This document shows positions 9,364-18,473 of a stretch of DNA of 64,000 bases, piece after piece. A program made the position numbers and the translations under genes. The stretch spans positions 1-64,000 of the forward strand of contig OZ244191.1 in the NCBI GenBank assembly GCA_965216745.1, written 5' to 3'. A model generated the notes under the pieces. It was not told where the DNA came from and did no database searches. It saw only the letters and a program-made list of their open reading frames with translations. Position 1 is the first letter of the stretch. Every line of letters starts with the position of its first letter. This DNA is from G965216745 sp965216745 (GTDB taxonomy: Bacteria; Pseudomonadota; Alphaproteobacteria; Rickettsiales; Anaplasmataceae).

Positions 9364-9384
9364 AAAAAAAACATCTAAAAATAA

Positions 9385-10707
9385 TCAATCAACCATATAT
9401 CCCCAAACGCCTTCTAAAGCCAGCTTACCAGCAGAAGAATCAACTGAACCCATAAGAACAGAATGCATAAAGTCAAACTCACAGGATGGAATCTTTATTT
9501 CACGAGATTGTACGGGATGTACAATGTGAGGAGTAACAGAAATAACAAGCTCGGTATCATCACTAACGAATGATGAACTTCTAAACAAAGCTCCTAGAAG
9601 AGGTATTTTAGCTATTCCAGGCAAATCAGCAACAGATACGGAAGTGTCATTCTTGACTAGTCCAGCTATCATAAAGCTTTCTCCTGGCATCAATTCAACA
9701 GTAGTTGAAGCTTTTCTAACGTTAAATGAAGGAATGTTTATTTTTCCCAAACTAGCTGTAGAACCACTAACAGTGTTTTGAACGTCAGAAACTTCAGGAG
9801 CAACATCCAAACGAATCAATCCTCCAGAAAGAACTGTTGGAGTAAATTTCACAGAAACACCAAAAGGTTTATAATCAACACCTAGAGAGCCAGAAGATCC
9901 AGGTATAATTACTGGAAATTCACCTCCAGCACTAAAACTAGCAGTTTGTCCAGAGATAGCAGTAAGTGTTGGACTTGCTAATATTTTATATGCACCTCTC
10001 ATTTCTAAAGCTTCTAATTTAGCAGAAAGAGAATTAGAAAACAAAGTAGAAGTCAGTGCACCAATACCAAATGGAATCTCACTTACAGACATACCTGTAT
10101 TTAAGTGATTACCTGATGGACTTTCAATATCAAAGCTTATACCAAGCTTTTTCAACTCGCTTCTTTGAACCTCTCCAACTCTTACAACCAAAGTAACTTG
10201 TTGAGAATCAGATATCTTCATAAGATTTACAACTCCGTTCTTAGCATAACCAGATACAACTTCATGAACTTTGTCAGATACATCTCTAGTGGAAACACTT
10301 CCAGATAATGCTATCTTACCATTCATGTGATCAATCCGGATAAATTGTTCAGAAGGGAACAACTCTCTCACTGCTCTCCTCACTCCAGGCAAATCTTCAG
10401 ATATAACAACAGATATAGTTTTAATAGTTTTACCAGATTTATCTAAAACAGAAACTTTGGTTGAGCCTATGGAGTTACCTATTATTGAAAACCTACCTTG
10501 TTTATGCATAACAGCAGAAGCTATATTAGTATCTTCTGATTTAACTGAATGAGAATCAAGAATTTTAGTAAAAACTTCAGATCTATGAAGAGGTATAGAA
10601 ACATCATGTGCATACGAATACAAAGGTGTAAAAAATAAAATAAATAAAAATAAAATTAACGGGCGCATAAACAAAACAATTTTCTCAACAAAACATATAT
10701 TTTTCAA
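9385..10707 (-). CDS. cpaC: Tad/Flp pilus secretin CpaC (RcpA)
   Basis: CpaC forms the outer-membrane secretin channel of Tad (Flp) pili. The 440-residue protein has a signal peptide, an N-terminal pilus/BON-like region (about 30-170), and the type II/III secretin domain from about 195 to 410, including SLSAKLEALEMRGAYKILA, the gate region GGEFPVIIPG, VKFTPTV, IRLDVAPEVS and MIAGLVKND. Two starts are possible: the ATG at 10707, or the ATG at 10668, which would begin directly with the signal peptide MRPLILFLFILFF; the second gives a more ordinary signal sequence. It heads a reverse operon cpaC-cpaD-ndk-rodA. The motor ATPase and pilin genes are not in this window. Confidence 0.9.
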   Translation of the reverse strand: MKNICFVEKIVLFMRPLILFLFILFFTPLYSYAHDVSIPLHRSEVFTKILDSHSVKSEDTNIASAVMHKQGRFSIIGNSIGSTKVSVLDKSGKTIKTISVVISEDLPGVRRAVRELFPSEQFIRIDHMNGKIALSGSVSTRDVSDKVHEVVSGYAKNGVVNLMKISDSQQVTLVVRVGEVQRSELKKLGISFDIESPSGNHLNTGMSVSEIPFGIGALTSTLFSNSLSAKLEALEMRGAYKILASPTLTAISGQTASFSAGGEFPVIIPGSSGSLGVDYKPFGVSVKFTPTVLSGGLIRLDVAPEVSDVQNTVSGSTASLGKINIPSFNVRKASTTVELMPGESFMIAGLVKNDTSVSVADLPGIAKIPLLGALFRSSSFVSDDTELVISVTPHIVHPVQSREIKIPSCEFDFMHSVLMGSVDSSAGKLALEGVWGYMVD

Positions 10708-11090
10708 AATAGAAAAACAACATAAAATATTATATTGACTGAATTCATAACACGACTAAATTCAACTATCAACCAATTGATATTGCATTTATAGTCAAAT
10801 ATTGGTCTATTATAAAAAATAATCACTCAATTAAATAAAAAGTAATAATTTGATGCTGACAGCTAAAACTATAAATAACAAACTTAATATTTGATTTATT
10901 GTTGAAATTATTTTTTCAATTTGGTTAAATACATATTTCAACAAACGAAATTTCTAATAAAAAATACTCAAAACAATTAGAACTATAACTAATCAACTCA
11001 AAGAATCTATAGAAAATCAAAATCAATATTTATATATAAGTCAGATAATTTGTAATGTTTATTTGAAGTATTTCGTAAAATGGTATAAAT
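10708..11090. other. Divergent intergenic region, no gene seen
   Basis: These 383 AT-rich bases separate the reverse cpaC operon from the forward redoxin-kef pair and must contain promoters in both directions. I see no tRNA-like fold, no open frame of note on either strand and no strong hairpin. Several TATAAA-like boxes occur, as expected by chance at this composition, so no promoter is called. Confidence 0.6.
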
Positions 11091-11663
11091 ATGTATCATA
11101 GTTCTCATTTCTTCGAGCTTAAAATGCCATTCCTATACTCCAGGCCTTGTGACGATTCTTTCATTGCCCCTGAATTTATTCTTGAATCTACAGAAGGTGT
11201 AGAATACTCCTTAGAAAAATGTATGGGTAAGAACGGCCTATTCGTGATGTTCATATGTAATCACTGCCCATATGTTCAGGAAATTATTGAAGAATTAGTC
11301 AAGCATTGCATAAAACTAGATCAGGATTTCAAAATAAAATCAGTTGCAATAATGCCAAATGACTATAATAAATACCCAGCTGATTCTTTTGAAAAAATGA
11401 AAGAATTTGCCATTGAGCATAAAATCAACTTCCCTTATTTGATTGACAGATCTCAATCAGTAGCAAAATCATACGGAGCTATTTGTACACCCGATTTATT
11501 TGTTTTTAACTCTAAATTTCAATTAAGATACAGAGGTAGGTTACTTTCTGAAGACAAAAAACAAAAAGATCTACTCAACGCTGCATCCACTATTGCACAA
11601 ACTGGAGATGGCCCAAAAACTCAGTTCCCCTCTGGTGGTTGTTCAATAAAGTGGAAGTCATGA
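11091..11663 (+). CDS. Thioredoxin-fold peroxiredoxin-like protein
   Basis: A 190-residue thioredoxin-fold protein of the AhpC/TSA-Redoxin type, the subgroup often called PRX-like. The active site is in FICNHCPYV with C56 and C59 (CxxC), followed by a peroxiredoxin-like core and ICTPDLFVF with the cis-Pro loop near 132-135. It probably acts as a cytoplasmic thiol oxidoreductase; the substrate is unknown. The first ATG has no ribosome site, and the ATG at residue 12 (11124) is an equally plausible start that removes an unconserved-looking leader. It is coupled by an ATGA overlap (11660-11663) to a Kef-type antiporter, an arrangement that could link redox state to potassium efflux. Confidence 0.8.
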   Translation: MYHSSHFFELKMPFLYSRPCDDSFIAPEFILESTEGVEYSLEKCMGKNGLFVMFICNHCPYVQEIIEELVKHCIKLDQDFKIKSVAIMPNDYNKYPADSFEKMKEFAIEHKINFPYLIDRSQSVAKSYGAICTPDLFVFNSKFQLRYRGRLLSEDKKQKDLLNAASTIAQTGDGPKTQFPSGGCSIKWKS

Positions 11664-13363
11664 AATCAGATTTAAGCTCTATTTCAGACATAGTTATTGT
11701 AGCATCCACTGCTGTATTTATAGTAACCTTATTCTTACGAATGAAGATTAGCCCAGTTCTGGGATACTTCGTTGCCGGAGCATCAATTGGCTCACACGGA
11801 CTCGGAATAGTACATGAATATGGCATGATGGAAGCCTTTGCGGAGTTCGGAATAGTTTTCTTGTTATTCCTTATTGGATTGGAGCTTACTTTCGAAAGAC
11901 TGATTGCCATGAGGATTCATGTCTTTGGCTTTGGAACATTACAGGTTATAGTTACATCAATTGTAATTTGGTGTGCATGTTACGCCTACGGCATAAGTCC
12001 AAAAGGATCGGCAATAATAGGTGGGGCTTTAGCCCTTTCTTCTACAGCAATAGTTTTGCAGGTGTTAAAGGATAATAATAAAGACTCAAGCTTGGTTGGC
12101 AGACTAGCTATAGCAATATTGTTGCTGCAAGATTTTGCAGTTGTACCTTTGCTGGTATTCGTACAAATAATAGATTCCGGATCTTCCAGTGATTCTTCTG
12201 TTTTGATACTATTGTTAAACTCTCTATTGAAAGCATCAGTTGCTCTAATAGTCATATTTATAACTGGAAGAATTCTTCTTAGACCAGTTTTCAATGCTAT
12301 TGTCTCAACTAAAAGTAGAGAACTATTCATAGCTACAACATTACTCATAATATTATTAGCAGCATATTCAACTGAGTCTTTGGATTTATCTATGGAATTA
12401 GGAGCTTTTGTTGCTGGTCTTCTGGTTGCAGAAACCGAGTATAGACACGAAGTAGAACAAGTAGTTTTACCTTTTAAAGGTTTATTGCTAGGTCTATTCT
12501 TTATGACTGTAGGGATGTCCATAGATCTCAAAATACTAATCAATGAATTTGCGACTATAATCGTTATGGCTTCTTCTTTAATCATTATCAAATCATCTAT
12601 AATTGTGCTACTCTGTTATATATTTAAATTTAGGCTTGGAGACGCTATAAATTCAGGCCTATTGTTGTCTCAGGGTGGAGAATTTGCTTTTATATTGTTT
12701 GGAATGGAAGGGACCAAAGAAGTTTTAGGAGATTACAACTCCCAGATATTCATGATTGTTGTCACCGTAACAATGGCAGTTACACCTTTGCTTTACAGCA
12801 TAGGTCAAAAAGCAGCAGTAAAAATAGATGGAGAGAAAGACACTTTATTGCCCAAAGATAGCGATCTAAAAGATTTAGATCACCATATAATAATAGGTGG
12901 ATTTGGAAGAGTTGGAAAGATAGTTGCTTCATTGTTTGCTATGCAGAAAATAAACTGCATAGCTGTAGATACTGATGCACAGAATGTACAAAAAGGGAGA
13001 GACGAAGGAAAAACAGTATATTTAGGTAACATTGGCAAATTGGATACATTGAAATCAGTCGGACTAGAAAGATGTAAAGCAATAATAATAGCGATAAAAA
13101 ATGAAACGACTGTGCTAAGATGTATAAAAGTAATAAGGTCTAATTTCCCAAATGTAAAAATTGTAGTAAGAGTTTATGACATAAATCAAATACACTTATG
13201 CAAAGAGTTAGGGGCTTCACACATGGTTTCCGACACTTGCGAAACAGCTCTAGAACTAGCAAGTGAAACTCTGGAATCTATGGGATACAACAATTCCACA
13301 ATTGAATCACTCAGAATAAATTTCAAGAAAAATCTAGAGCTACAAAACAACAATAACACATAA
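11660..13363 (+). CDS. Kef-type monovalent cation/proton antiporter with RCK domain
   Basis: A CPA2-family inner-membrane antiporter, probably glutathione- or redox-gated K+/H+ exchange. The 567 residues comprise about 12 membrane segments (about 5-375) including the SSTAIVLQVL and LLLQDFAVVP blocks (Asp158), then a cytoplasmic RCK/TrkA-N domain starting at HHIIIGGFGRVG (about 408-419), a Rossmann nucleotide-binding motif. The frame extends upstream to a TTG at 11639, but the ATG at 11660 overlaps the redoxin stop as ATGA and is preceded by GTGGAAG, so I take it as the start. KefB versus KefC cannot be decided from sequence alone. Confidence 0.9.
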   Translation: MKSDLSSISDIVIVASTAVFIVTLFLRMKISPVLGYFVAGASIGSHGLGIVHEYGMMEAFAEFGIVFLLFLIGLELTFERLIAMRIHVFGFGTLQVIVTSIVIWCACYAYGISPKGSAIIGGALALSSTAIVLQVLKDNNKDSSLVGRLAIAILLLQDFAVVPLLVFVQIIDSGSSSDSSVLILLLNSLLKASVALIVIFITGRILLRPVFNAIVSTKSRELFIATTLLIILLAAYSTESLDLSMELGAFVAGLLVAETEYRHEVEQVVLPFKGLLLGLFFMTVGMSIDLKILINEFATIIVMASSLIIIKSSIIVLLCYIFKFRLGDAINSGLLLSQGGEFAFILFGMEGTKEVLGDYNSQIFMIVVTVTMAVTPLLYSIGQKAAVKIDGEKDTLLPKDSDLKDLDHHIIIGGFGRVGKIVASLFAMQKINCIAVDTDAQNVQKGRDEGKTVYLGNIGKLDTLKSVGLERCKAIIIAIKNETTVLRCIKVIRSNFPNVKIVVRVYDINQIHLCKELGASHMVSDTCETALELASETLESMGYNNSTIESLRINFKKNLELQNNNNT

Positions 13364-13475
13364 TTATAGCTTGCAATATTTGCAATTAAATTTGATATCA
13401 TTCAATATTGATTGTATCTATTGATATGACATTTTTTAATTAAATTTCATGTTTGTGATATGAAGGAGAAATTCT

Positions 13476-14813
13476 ATGTCTATTGATATAAATCAGAACG
13501 TGACAGAACGTGACTTTATTGAAGCACTCAAACAGAAAGACTTTGTATTCATAGAATCAGCAATAGAAAAATTAGAACCCTATATCATAGCTGATTTTGT
13601 TTCTGTAGCAAGTTATGAGCAAAGGTCTAATTTTATTTCACATCACATTAATAGTGAAATACTTGCAGAATTACCTTTTCATATACAAGAGGAAGTTATT
13701 AATATAATAGGCATAGATGGATGTGTCAACCTTCTCGCCAACTTGCCTGCAGAAGATATATGGAATTTTGTTGCTGACAGAGATAAAAAAACCCAACAAT
13801 TCGTTATAAGAAGTATGCCTTATAGGGTCCGAGAAATACTTCAAGAGGTACTTTCATACCCAGAAGAAAGCGCAGGAAGATTAATAAACAAAGATTACGT
13901 CATGATACCAAAAGATTGGCTGGTGGGTCAAGCAGTGGATTTACTTAGAACATATCAAAAGAAACCGGAAAGTCTTTCGCAAGTCTTTGTTCTAGATTCT
14001 AAAATGCGTCCAATAGGAAGCGTCAAACTTCTAGAGCTATTATGTACAAGAAAAAACATCCCCATGCATAAAATCATGCAAAAAGAAATTATAGTAATAA
14101 AAAGTGGTATGGATCAAGAGGAAGTGGCAATGCTATTTAGCAAACATTCTTTACACTCTGCTCCGGTCACAAATGAGAATGGCAAAATGATTGGTATAAT
14201 ACATGTTGATGACGTAATGAAAGTTCTGCAAGAGGAAGCAGAAGAAGACATGATGCATCTGGGTGGGGTATCGGAAAGCGATGTTACTGCAAGCATGTGG
14301 ACAACAATAATTCAAAGGATGCCTTGGCTATTGGTGAGTTTCCTAGCAATAAATTTAGCCTCAGCAGTGATTGGTTTGTTCGATGAAGTTTTAAACAACG
14401 CAGTGCAAATATCAATTTTGATGCCTATTGTTGCAGCAATGGGTGGAAATTCGGGTGTGCAAGCTTCTACTGTAGCAGTAAGGGCAATTGCTATTGGTCA
14501 GATCACAAAAGCTAACTCGATAAGATTAATGTGCAAGGAAATTGGGATAGGTTTAGTTAATGGATTTATAATATCTGTTGTAATGTTTGTGATTGTTTTA
14601 GTTAGGTTTCAGAACATCACTTTAGCGTTTATATTTGCCAGTTCTGTAATAATATCACTTACTATGTCAACGTTTACTGGTGCAGCAATTCCTGTTGGAC
14701 TCAAGAAAATAGGTGTAGATCCTGCCCTAGCATCTTCTGTAGTAACGAGCGCGTTTTCAGACATGCTTGGTTTCTCAATTTTATTGAGTATAGCTTCAGT
14801 TATGTTGTTATAA
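13476..14813 (+). CDS. mgtE: Magnesium transporter MgtE
   Basis: MgtE is a dimeric, Mg2+-gated Mg2+ channel of the inner membrane. The 445-residue protein has the full layout: an N domain of helical hairpins (1-130) ending in PEESAGR (129-135), two CBS domains (about 140-255), and five membrane helices (about 283-445) with the pore block GGNSGVQAST (323-332) and a late SAFSDMLGF holding the conserved pore Asp. A good ribosome site (GAAGGAG) lies 8 bases before the ATG. It is transcribed alone and converges on the NDUFA9-like gene with an 8-bp gap. Confidence 0.95.
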   Translation: MSIDINQNVTERDFIEALKQKDFVFIESAIEKLEPYIIADFVSVASYEQRSNFISHHINSEILAELPFHIQEEVINIIGIDGCVNLLANLPAEDIWNFVADRDKKTQQFVIRSMPYRVREILQEVLSYPEESAGRLINKDYVMIPKDWLVGQAVDLLRTYQKKPESLSQVFVLDSKMRPIGSVKLLELLCTRKNIPMHKIMQKEIIVIKSGMDQEEVAMLFSKHSLHSAPVTNENGKMIGIIHVDDVMKVLQEEAEEDMMHLGGVSESDVTASMWTTIIQRMPWLLVSFLAINLASAVIGLFDEVLNNAVQISILMPIVAAMGGNSGVQASTVAVRAIAIGQITKANSIRLMCKEIGIGLVNGFIISVVMFVIVLVRFQNITLAFIFASSVIISLTMSTFTGAAIPVGLKKIGVDPALASSVVTSAFSDMLGFSILLSIASVMLL

Positions 14814-14821
14814 AGCTTATC

Positions 14822-15733
14822 TCAATCAAATAAAACACTATTGATATTAGAGGGCTCTAACCCCATATCACTGAAAGCAGAACTTTCAAATATAGTCCTG
14901 TTGTCTAACATTTTAAGCTGATCACGAGTGAATATTGGCTCTGATTTGCCAGTTATAGGCTTCATAAATAGAGAAATTATTCTGAATTCAAAAATAGTGG
15001 CAAAAATGTAAGCTAGTTGCTTGGGAATACTTATTATAGTTTTATTTTTTTTGTGAGATAATAAGAATAGTTCCATGATATCCTTGAAAGAAAATTCTTG
15101 TGGTCCAATAAGATCATAGACACCACCAGAAACTTCCTTGTTAATAATTTCAAGAATAAATTTAGATACATCTTGTACCCACACTGGCTGTAATATAGTT
15201 TGACCACCATCCACTAATATTAGAAAAGGTAGAGGCATAGAGATAAAATCTTTCAAAAATCCATAATCTCTATCATAAACCATGTTGGGTCTAATTATTA
15301 CAGCGCTAGGAAAAAATTGAATAACTCTTGATTCTCCTATTTTTTTTGTTTTACCATAATCGGAAGAATCGCTAATAATCAAAGAAGAAAAATGTATATA
15401 TTGCTTGATATTTAGTGAATAGGCTGTCTTTGCTAAATTCTCCGAAGCAGTAACATGTAGATCGTAAAAATCTTGCAACTGATCATGCAATATACCTACA
15501 AGGTTAATTGTAACATCCATGCCTTCTAAATAAGCAGAACAATCTTTTGTAATATTTCCTTTCACTATTTGCACTTGACCAACGCTTCCCATTACTTTGA
15601 GAAACTCAGCTTTTCTAGGATTTCGAGTTATAACTCGAACAACAAAACCTGATTTGACAAGTAAACTAACTATTTGACGCCCGATGAAACCAGTCCCGCC
15701 AAAAACAACAACCTTGTGATACATAAAATCCAT
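14822..15733 (-). CDS. Complex I NDUFA9-family NAD(P)-binding protein
   Basis: An atypical short-chain dehydrogenase of the NDUFA9 family, which in mitochondria and alphaproteobacteria stabilises complex I rather than catalysing a known reaction. The 303 residues open with the Rossmann motif VVVFGGTGFIGR (G12xxGxxG18), keep an SDR-like YGKTK (Y126-K130), and contain RPNMVYDRDYGF and LQPVWVQDVS typical of the family. Either ATG at 15733 or 15724 could start; both precede the Rossmann fold. No complex I structural genes are in the window. Confidence 0.85.
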   Translation of the reverse strand: MDFMYHKVVVFGGTGFIGRQIVSLLVKSGFVVRVITRNPRKAEFLKVMGSVGQVQIVKGNITKDCSAYLEGMDVTINLVGILHDQLQDFYDLHVTASENLAKTAYSLNIKQYIHFSSLIISDSSDYGKTKKIGESRVIQFFPSAVIIRPNMVYDRDYGFLKDFISMPLPFLILVDGGQTILQPVWVQDVSKFILEIINKEVSGGVYDLIGPQEFSFKDIMELFLLSHKKNKTIISIPKQLAYIFATIFEFRIISLFMKPITGKSEPIFTRDQLKMLDNRTIFESSAFSDMGLEPSNINSVLFD

Positions 15734-16006
15734 AATTTTGTCTATAACATATCATGCATTATAATAAATTCTACCACACATAGAGAAAATATATCATATA
15801 TATAAAATATGATCACAAATCAGGAGTATAATGTTTTACAAATCTGAATTTATGTTATGAAGATTCAAGTCTAATACTAAAAATAGATTTGTATGTAACC
15901 TTCATTCACATAATAAATGACATTTTTCAACTAATATGATATGCAATGTGATAATAAAATTATAGCATTGTTCTATCATACATAGAACACAAAAACAGGA
16001 TATAAA

Positions 16007-16618
16007 ATGAACAACTATAAACAGCAAGAGAAAGATGATTTTATTTCACAACAAAAAAATAACATGTCAAAATTTCATAACATCAAAATCATACCTTATA
16101 ATTTACAATCTAGGAAAAAATCTATACTCAGACAAATGTTGAGGGTCGATCATGCAGGTGAATTTGCAGCAATGTATATATATGCTGGGCAATTGAAATG
16201 GAAGCACTCAGAAGAGATTCAAAACATGAAAAATGAAGAAGTTGTACATTATAGATATTTTGACGAAAAAATCAAAGAATATAAAGTAAGACCCTCTGCC
16301 CTGCTAGTCATATGGAAATTTATGGCTTTCTTTCTTGGGTTCGTCACCTCTGCTCTTGGCGATAAAACTGCTATGGCATGTACTATAGCAGTAGAGGAAG
16401 TGATAGATAAGCACTATATAAAACAACTAGAAGAACTTAAAAAATATCCTGATTTAGCAAGCATAAAAGAAAAAATAGATATTTTCCGACAAGAAGAATT
16501 AGATCATAGAGATACGGGAATTGAAAATCATGGCCATGATGCATTTGGCTATTCATTATTATCAATAATAATAAAAAATGGATGTAAAATTGCAATCGAG
16601 CTCTCAAAACATATCTAG
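16007..16618 (+). CDS. coq7: Demethoxyubiquinone hydroxylase Coq7
   Basis: Coq7 is a di-iron monooxygenase that hydroxylates demethoxyubiquinone in the next-to-last step of ubiquinone synthesis, bound at the inner membrane. Six expected metal ligands are visible: E52 (in RVDHAGEFAA), E78 and H81 (NEEVVH), E130 (AVEEV), E164 and H167 (EELDH). The 203-residue length is normal, with a ~40-residue polar N-terminal extension. An AGGA ribosome site precedes the ATG. It shows that ubiquinone is made aerobically here. The next gene overlaps its end by 41 bases. Confidence 0.95.
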   Translation: MNNYKQQEKDDFISQQKNNMSKFHNIKIIPYNLQSRKKSILRQMLRVDHAGEFAAMYIYAGQLKWKHSEEIQNMKNEEVVHYRYFDEKIKEYKVRPSALLVIWKFMAFFLGFVTSALGDKTAMACTIAVEEVIDKHYIKQLEELKKYPDLASIKEKIDIFRQEELDHRDTGIENHGHDAFGYSLLSIIIKNGCKIAIELSKHI

Positions 16619-17096
16619 AACATATAAAGAAATCTTAAAAAAGGGCAAAAAAAGCCTTTTTCATTCGTTTGCATTATACGTATCATTTTTAATCACTTTG
16701 GTTTTTGATGAATTAAATATCTTTGATTTCTTCCATCCAAAAGTCGAAATGGCTGTTTTAGCGTTAATGGTATCGTATAAAAGAGAATATTTAAGTTTTA
16801 CAGCATTGATGTTTATAACTATATTGATTGATTCAGTTTATAATCTGACAGCTGGACTCACTTGCTGCACCTACATGATGTTTTTATTTTTAGTGTACAA
16901 ATCGCTTAATTATCAACTAAAACCTTTGTTGAATGTATTAGCAATTTCGTTGTATATAGCTATAGCATTGCTTTTTCAATGGATATTAGGAATAATAATT
17001 GGCAATAAAATACAGATTTCTTCATTGTTTGAAACATGCATTAGTACTTCAATAATATACTTATTTTTACATTTTAAAATATACAAACAAAATTAA
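16578..17096 (+). CDS. Small polytopic membrane protein, possibly MreD
   Basis: A 172-residue protein with a basic N terminus and about five hydrophobic helices. The pattern HPKVEMAVLALMVSYKREYL followed by a membrane hairpin with a central acidic residue (ITILIDSVYNL) and a Gly/Thr turn resembles MreD, the membrane partner of MreC in cell-wall elongation (compare its typical RPxxxLLxLxYW ... LLxD layout). This is a shape argument, not a firm match. The ATG lies 41 bases inside coq7, unusually deep; no shorter start before residue 58 is obvious. It ends 6 bases before the convergent yidD stop. Confidence 0.45.
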   Translation: MDVKLQSSSQNISRTYKEILKKGKKSLFHSFALYVSFLITLVFDELNIFDFFHPKVEMAVLALMVSYKREYLSFTALMFITILIDSVYNLTAGLTCCTYMMFLFLVYKSLNYQLKPLLNVLAISLYIAIALLFQWILGIIIGNKIQISSLFETCISTSIIYLFLHFKIYKQN

Positions 17097-17102
17097 GTCT
17101 TT

Positions 17103-17315
17103 TCATACATCATCACATTCAGGATCAAAAAACTGGTTGCATTTCATGATTCTAATACAAATCAAAAATATAGATTTTAAAAGGAAATATTTTTTAAGAA
17201 CTAAAATTGCATAAGAAGAGCATGTAGGACTATGCCTGCAAACAGAAGGAAGAATGGGAGATAGAAAGAGCTTATATATATATACAATCAATATAAAAAA
17301 ATTATTCACCAACAT
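17103..17315 (-). CDS. yidD: Membrane protein insertion efficiency factor YidD
   Basis: YidD is a small membrane-associated protein assisting YidC-dependent insertion. The 70-residue product has the signature CRHSPTCSSYA after an amphipathic start (VYIYKLFLSPILPSV) and ends with a C-x-x-FFDPECDD tail. I take the ATG at 17315, one base after the rnpA stop (TGATATG); a GTG at 17345 would add ten residues inside rnpA. Position last in the rpmH-rnpA-yidD operon is the classical arrangement. Confidence 0.9.
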   Translation of the reverse strand: MLVNNFFILIVYIYKLFLSPILPSVCRHSPTCSSYAILVLKKYFLLKSIFLICIRIMKCNQFFDPECDDV

Positions 17316-17316
17316 A

Positions 17317-17673
17317 TCACACGTGATCGTAACAACGCCTAACACAATAATTCAAGTCTTTAGAAAGGCTATCAAAATCAGCAGAGAAAGCACCTGTTCT
17401 GGCTATTATAAGATGGCTAAACAAGTTTGACGATGAGAAGCAGGGTATCACTAAAGAAGCAATAGAACGAAGCCTGCGTTTGATTCTATTGCGAAAAACA
17501 GCATTTCCAAGCTTTTTCGTCACAACAAAAGCAACGGATGGAAATTGATTGTGATTTTCAGAAGAGAAACAAACACGTAAAACAAGATTTCTAGAGGCGC
17601 AAGAAACAGAATTAGACCTAAGCTTTTGAAACTCAGATCTTAGAGTCATGATTTTCAGATTATTTATGCGCAT
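17317..17673 (-). CDS. rnpA: Ribonuclease P protein component
   Basis: RnpA binds the RNase P RNA and helps mature tRNA 5' ends. The 118-residue protein carries the signature KKLGNAVFRNRIKRRLR in its middle and the usual small, basic composition. The ATG at 17673 lies ten bases inside rpmH; an alternative ATG at 17649 (MTLRSEFQKLRS) gives the N terminus most relatives show and would remove the overlap. Second gene of the reverse rpmH operon. The RNase P RNA gene itself is not in the window. Confidence 0.92.
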   Translation of the reverse strand: MRINNLKIMTLRSEFQKLRSNSVSCASRNLVLRVCFSSENHNQFPSVAFVVTKKLGNAVFRNRIKRRLRSIASLVIPCFSSSNLFSHLIIARTGAFSADFDSLSKDLNYCVRRCYDHV

Positions 17674-17798
17674 AAAACTGAACGAGATTTAGCACGCCTA
17701 GAGTTTATTATACTACGACCTGCTCTAGTTCTCATTCTGGATCGAAAGCCATGTCTACGCTTTCGTTTAATATTACTAGGCTGAAAAGTACGCTTCAT
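17664..17798 (-). CDS. rpmH: 50S ribosomal protein L34
   Basis: L34 is a tiny basic protein of the large ribosomal subunit. Reading the reverse strand from the ATG at 17798 gives 44 residues that begin MKRTFQPSNIKRKRRHGFRS, which is diagnostic, and continue RMRTRAGRSIINSRRAKSRS to a TAA at 17664. The gene is complete and first in the rpmH-rnpA-yidD operon; its end overlaps the first rnpA start by ten bases. A well-formed promoter lies 32 bases upstream. Confidence 0.98.
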   Translation of the reverse strand: MKRTFQPSNIKRKRRHGFRSRMRTRAGRSIINSRRAKSRSVLCA

Positions 17799-17829
17799 GA
17801 TAAATAGCTAGATACAAACAACAAAACCA

Positions 17830-17858
17830 CTTATACTTCAAAAACCTCAAAACGTCAA
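17830..17858 (-). promoter_or_regulatory. Sigma70-type promoter of rpmH operon
   Basis: On the reverse strand, TTGACG (17858-17853) and TATAAG (17835-17830) are separated by exactly 17 bases. They lie about 32 bases upstream of the rpmH ATG, correctly oriented for rpmH-rnpA-yidD. This is among the best consensus promoters in the window. Confidence 0.75.
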
Positions 17859-18473
17859 CAATCCATTTGAACACACTCATTAATATTATCAACATTAAAC
17901 CACATCAACCAAATATTAAAAATAATTTAATCAAAAAATCAAAACAATAATTGCTATAATCCATAAAGCACTACTCAGCGAGAAGAGTAAATTTTCATAC
18001 ACAAAAAAAACTACATGCTCAAATCTTTATTTCCGAAATATCAATCATGAATTACATTAGTTAAACATAAAATGGAAAAAACCGTGAGAAATATTGCCAC
18101 TAGGGAAAAAGTAAAAAAAACAATAAAATCACCGAATATACAGAAGAAAGTTGAAAAATTTTTAACATAACTAAGGGTTCGAGAGATAAATTAGATTGAC
18201 TATTGGTTAAAGAATGGTAAAATAATAATATCTATCACGCATAATAAAAGGGGTTAGAGTTTAGATTTACCAAATTAAATCTCTGTCAGAATCAATGTCT
18301 TACAACTATAGATGTATATTGTATTAATTATCATTTTGCACAGCAATTCAATCGCATGATTGAATTTAGTCAAATTTAATTTGCAAACACCCCCAGGTCA
18401 AATTCTTTTATCCAAAATAATTTACTTGCGTGTATAGTGATTTATTAAATTCAAAAATTAAAATGGAGCTATT
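17859..18473. other. Long AT-rich intergenic region at left border of the island
   Basis: The 615 bases between the rpmH promoter and the first island gene hold no recognisable gene. A 32-codon frame at 18072-18170 (MEKTVRNIATREKV...) is Lys-rich like the island proteins and may be a remnant. A promoter-like TTGACT/TAAAAT pair lies at 18196-18223. No tRNA, DnaA-box cluster or attachment-site repeat was found, so the island border has no integrase-type signature. Confidence 0.5.
18196..18223 (+). promoter_or_regulatory. Candidate promoter upstream of first island gene
   Basis: TTGACT (18196-18201), a 16-base spacer and TAAAAT (18218-18223) face the 746-codon gene, 250 bases upstream of its ATG. 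The sequence is good for this composition, but the long leader it implies makes the assignment uncertain. Confidence 0.4.

Noticed and set aside
11639..11659. Upstream TTG start for the Kef antiporter
   Set aside because: The ATG at 11660 overlaps the redoxin stop as ATGA and has a ribosome site; the TTG would lie deeper in the redoxin gene.
18160..18200. GGTTCGAG sequence reminiscent of a tRNA T-loop
   Set aside because: No acceptor stem, anticodon arm or matching partner sequences around it.
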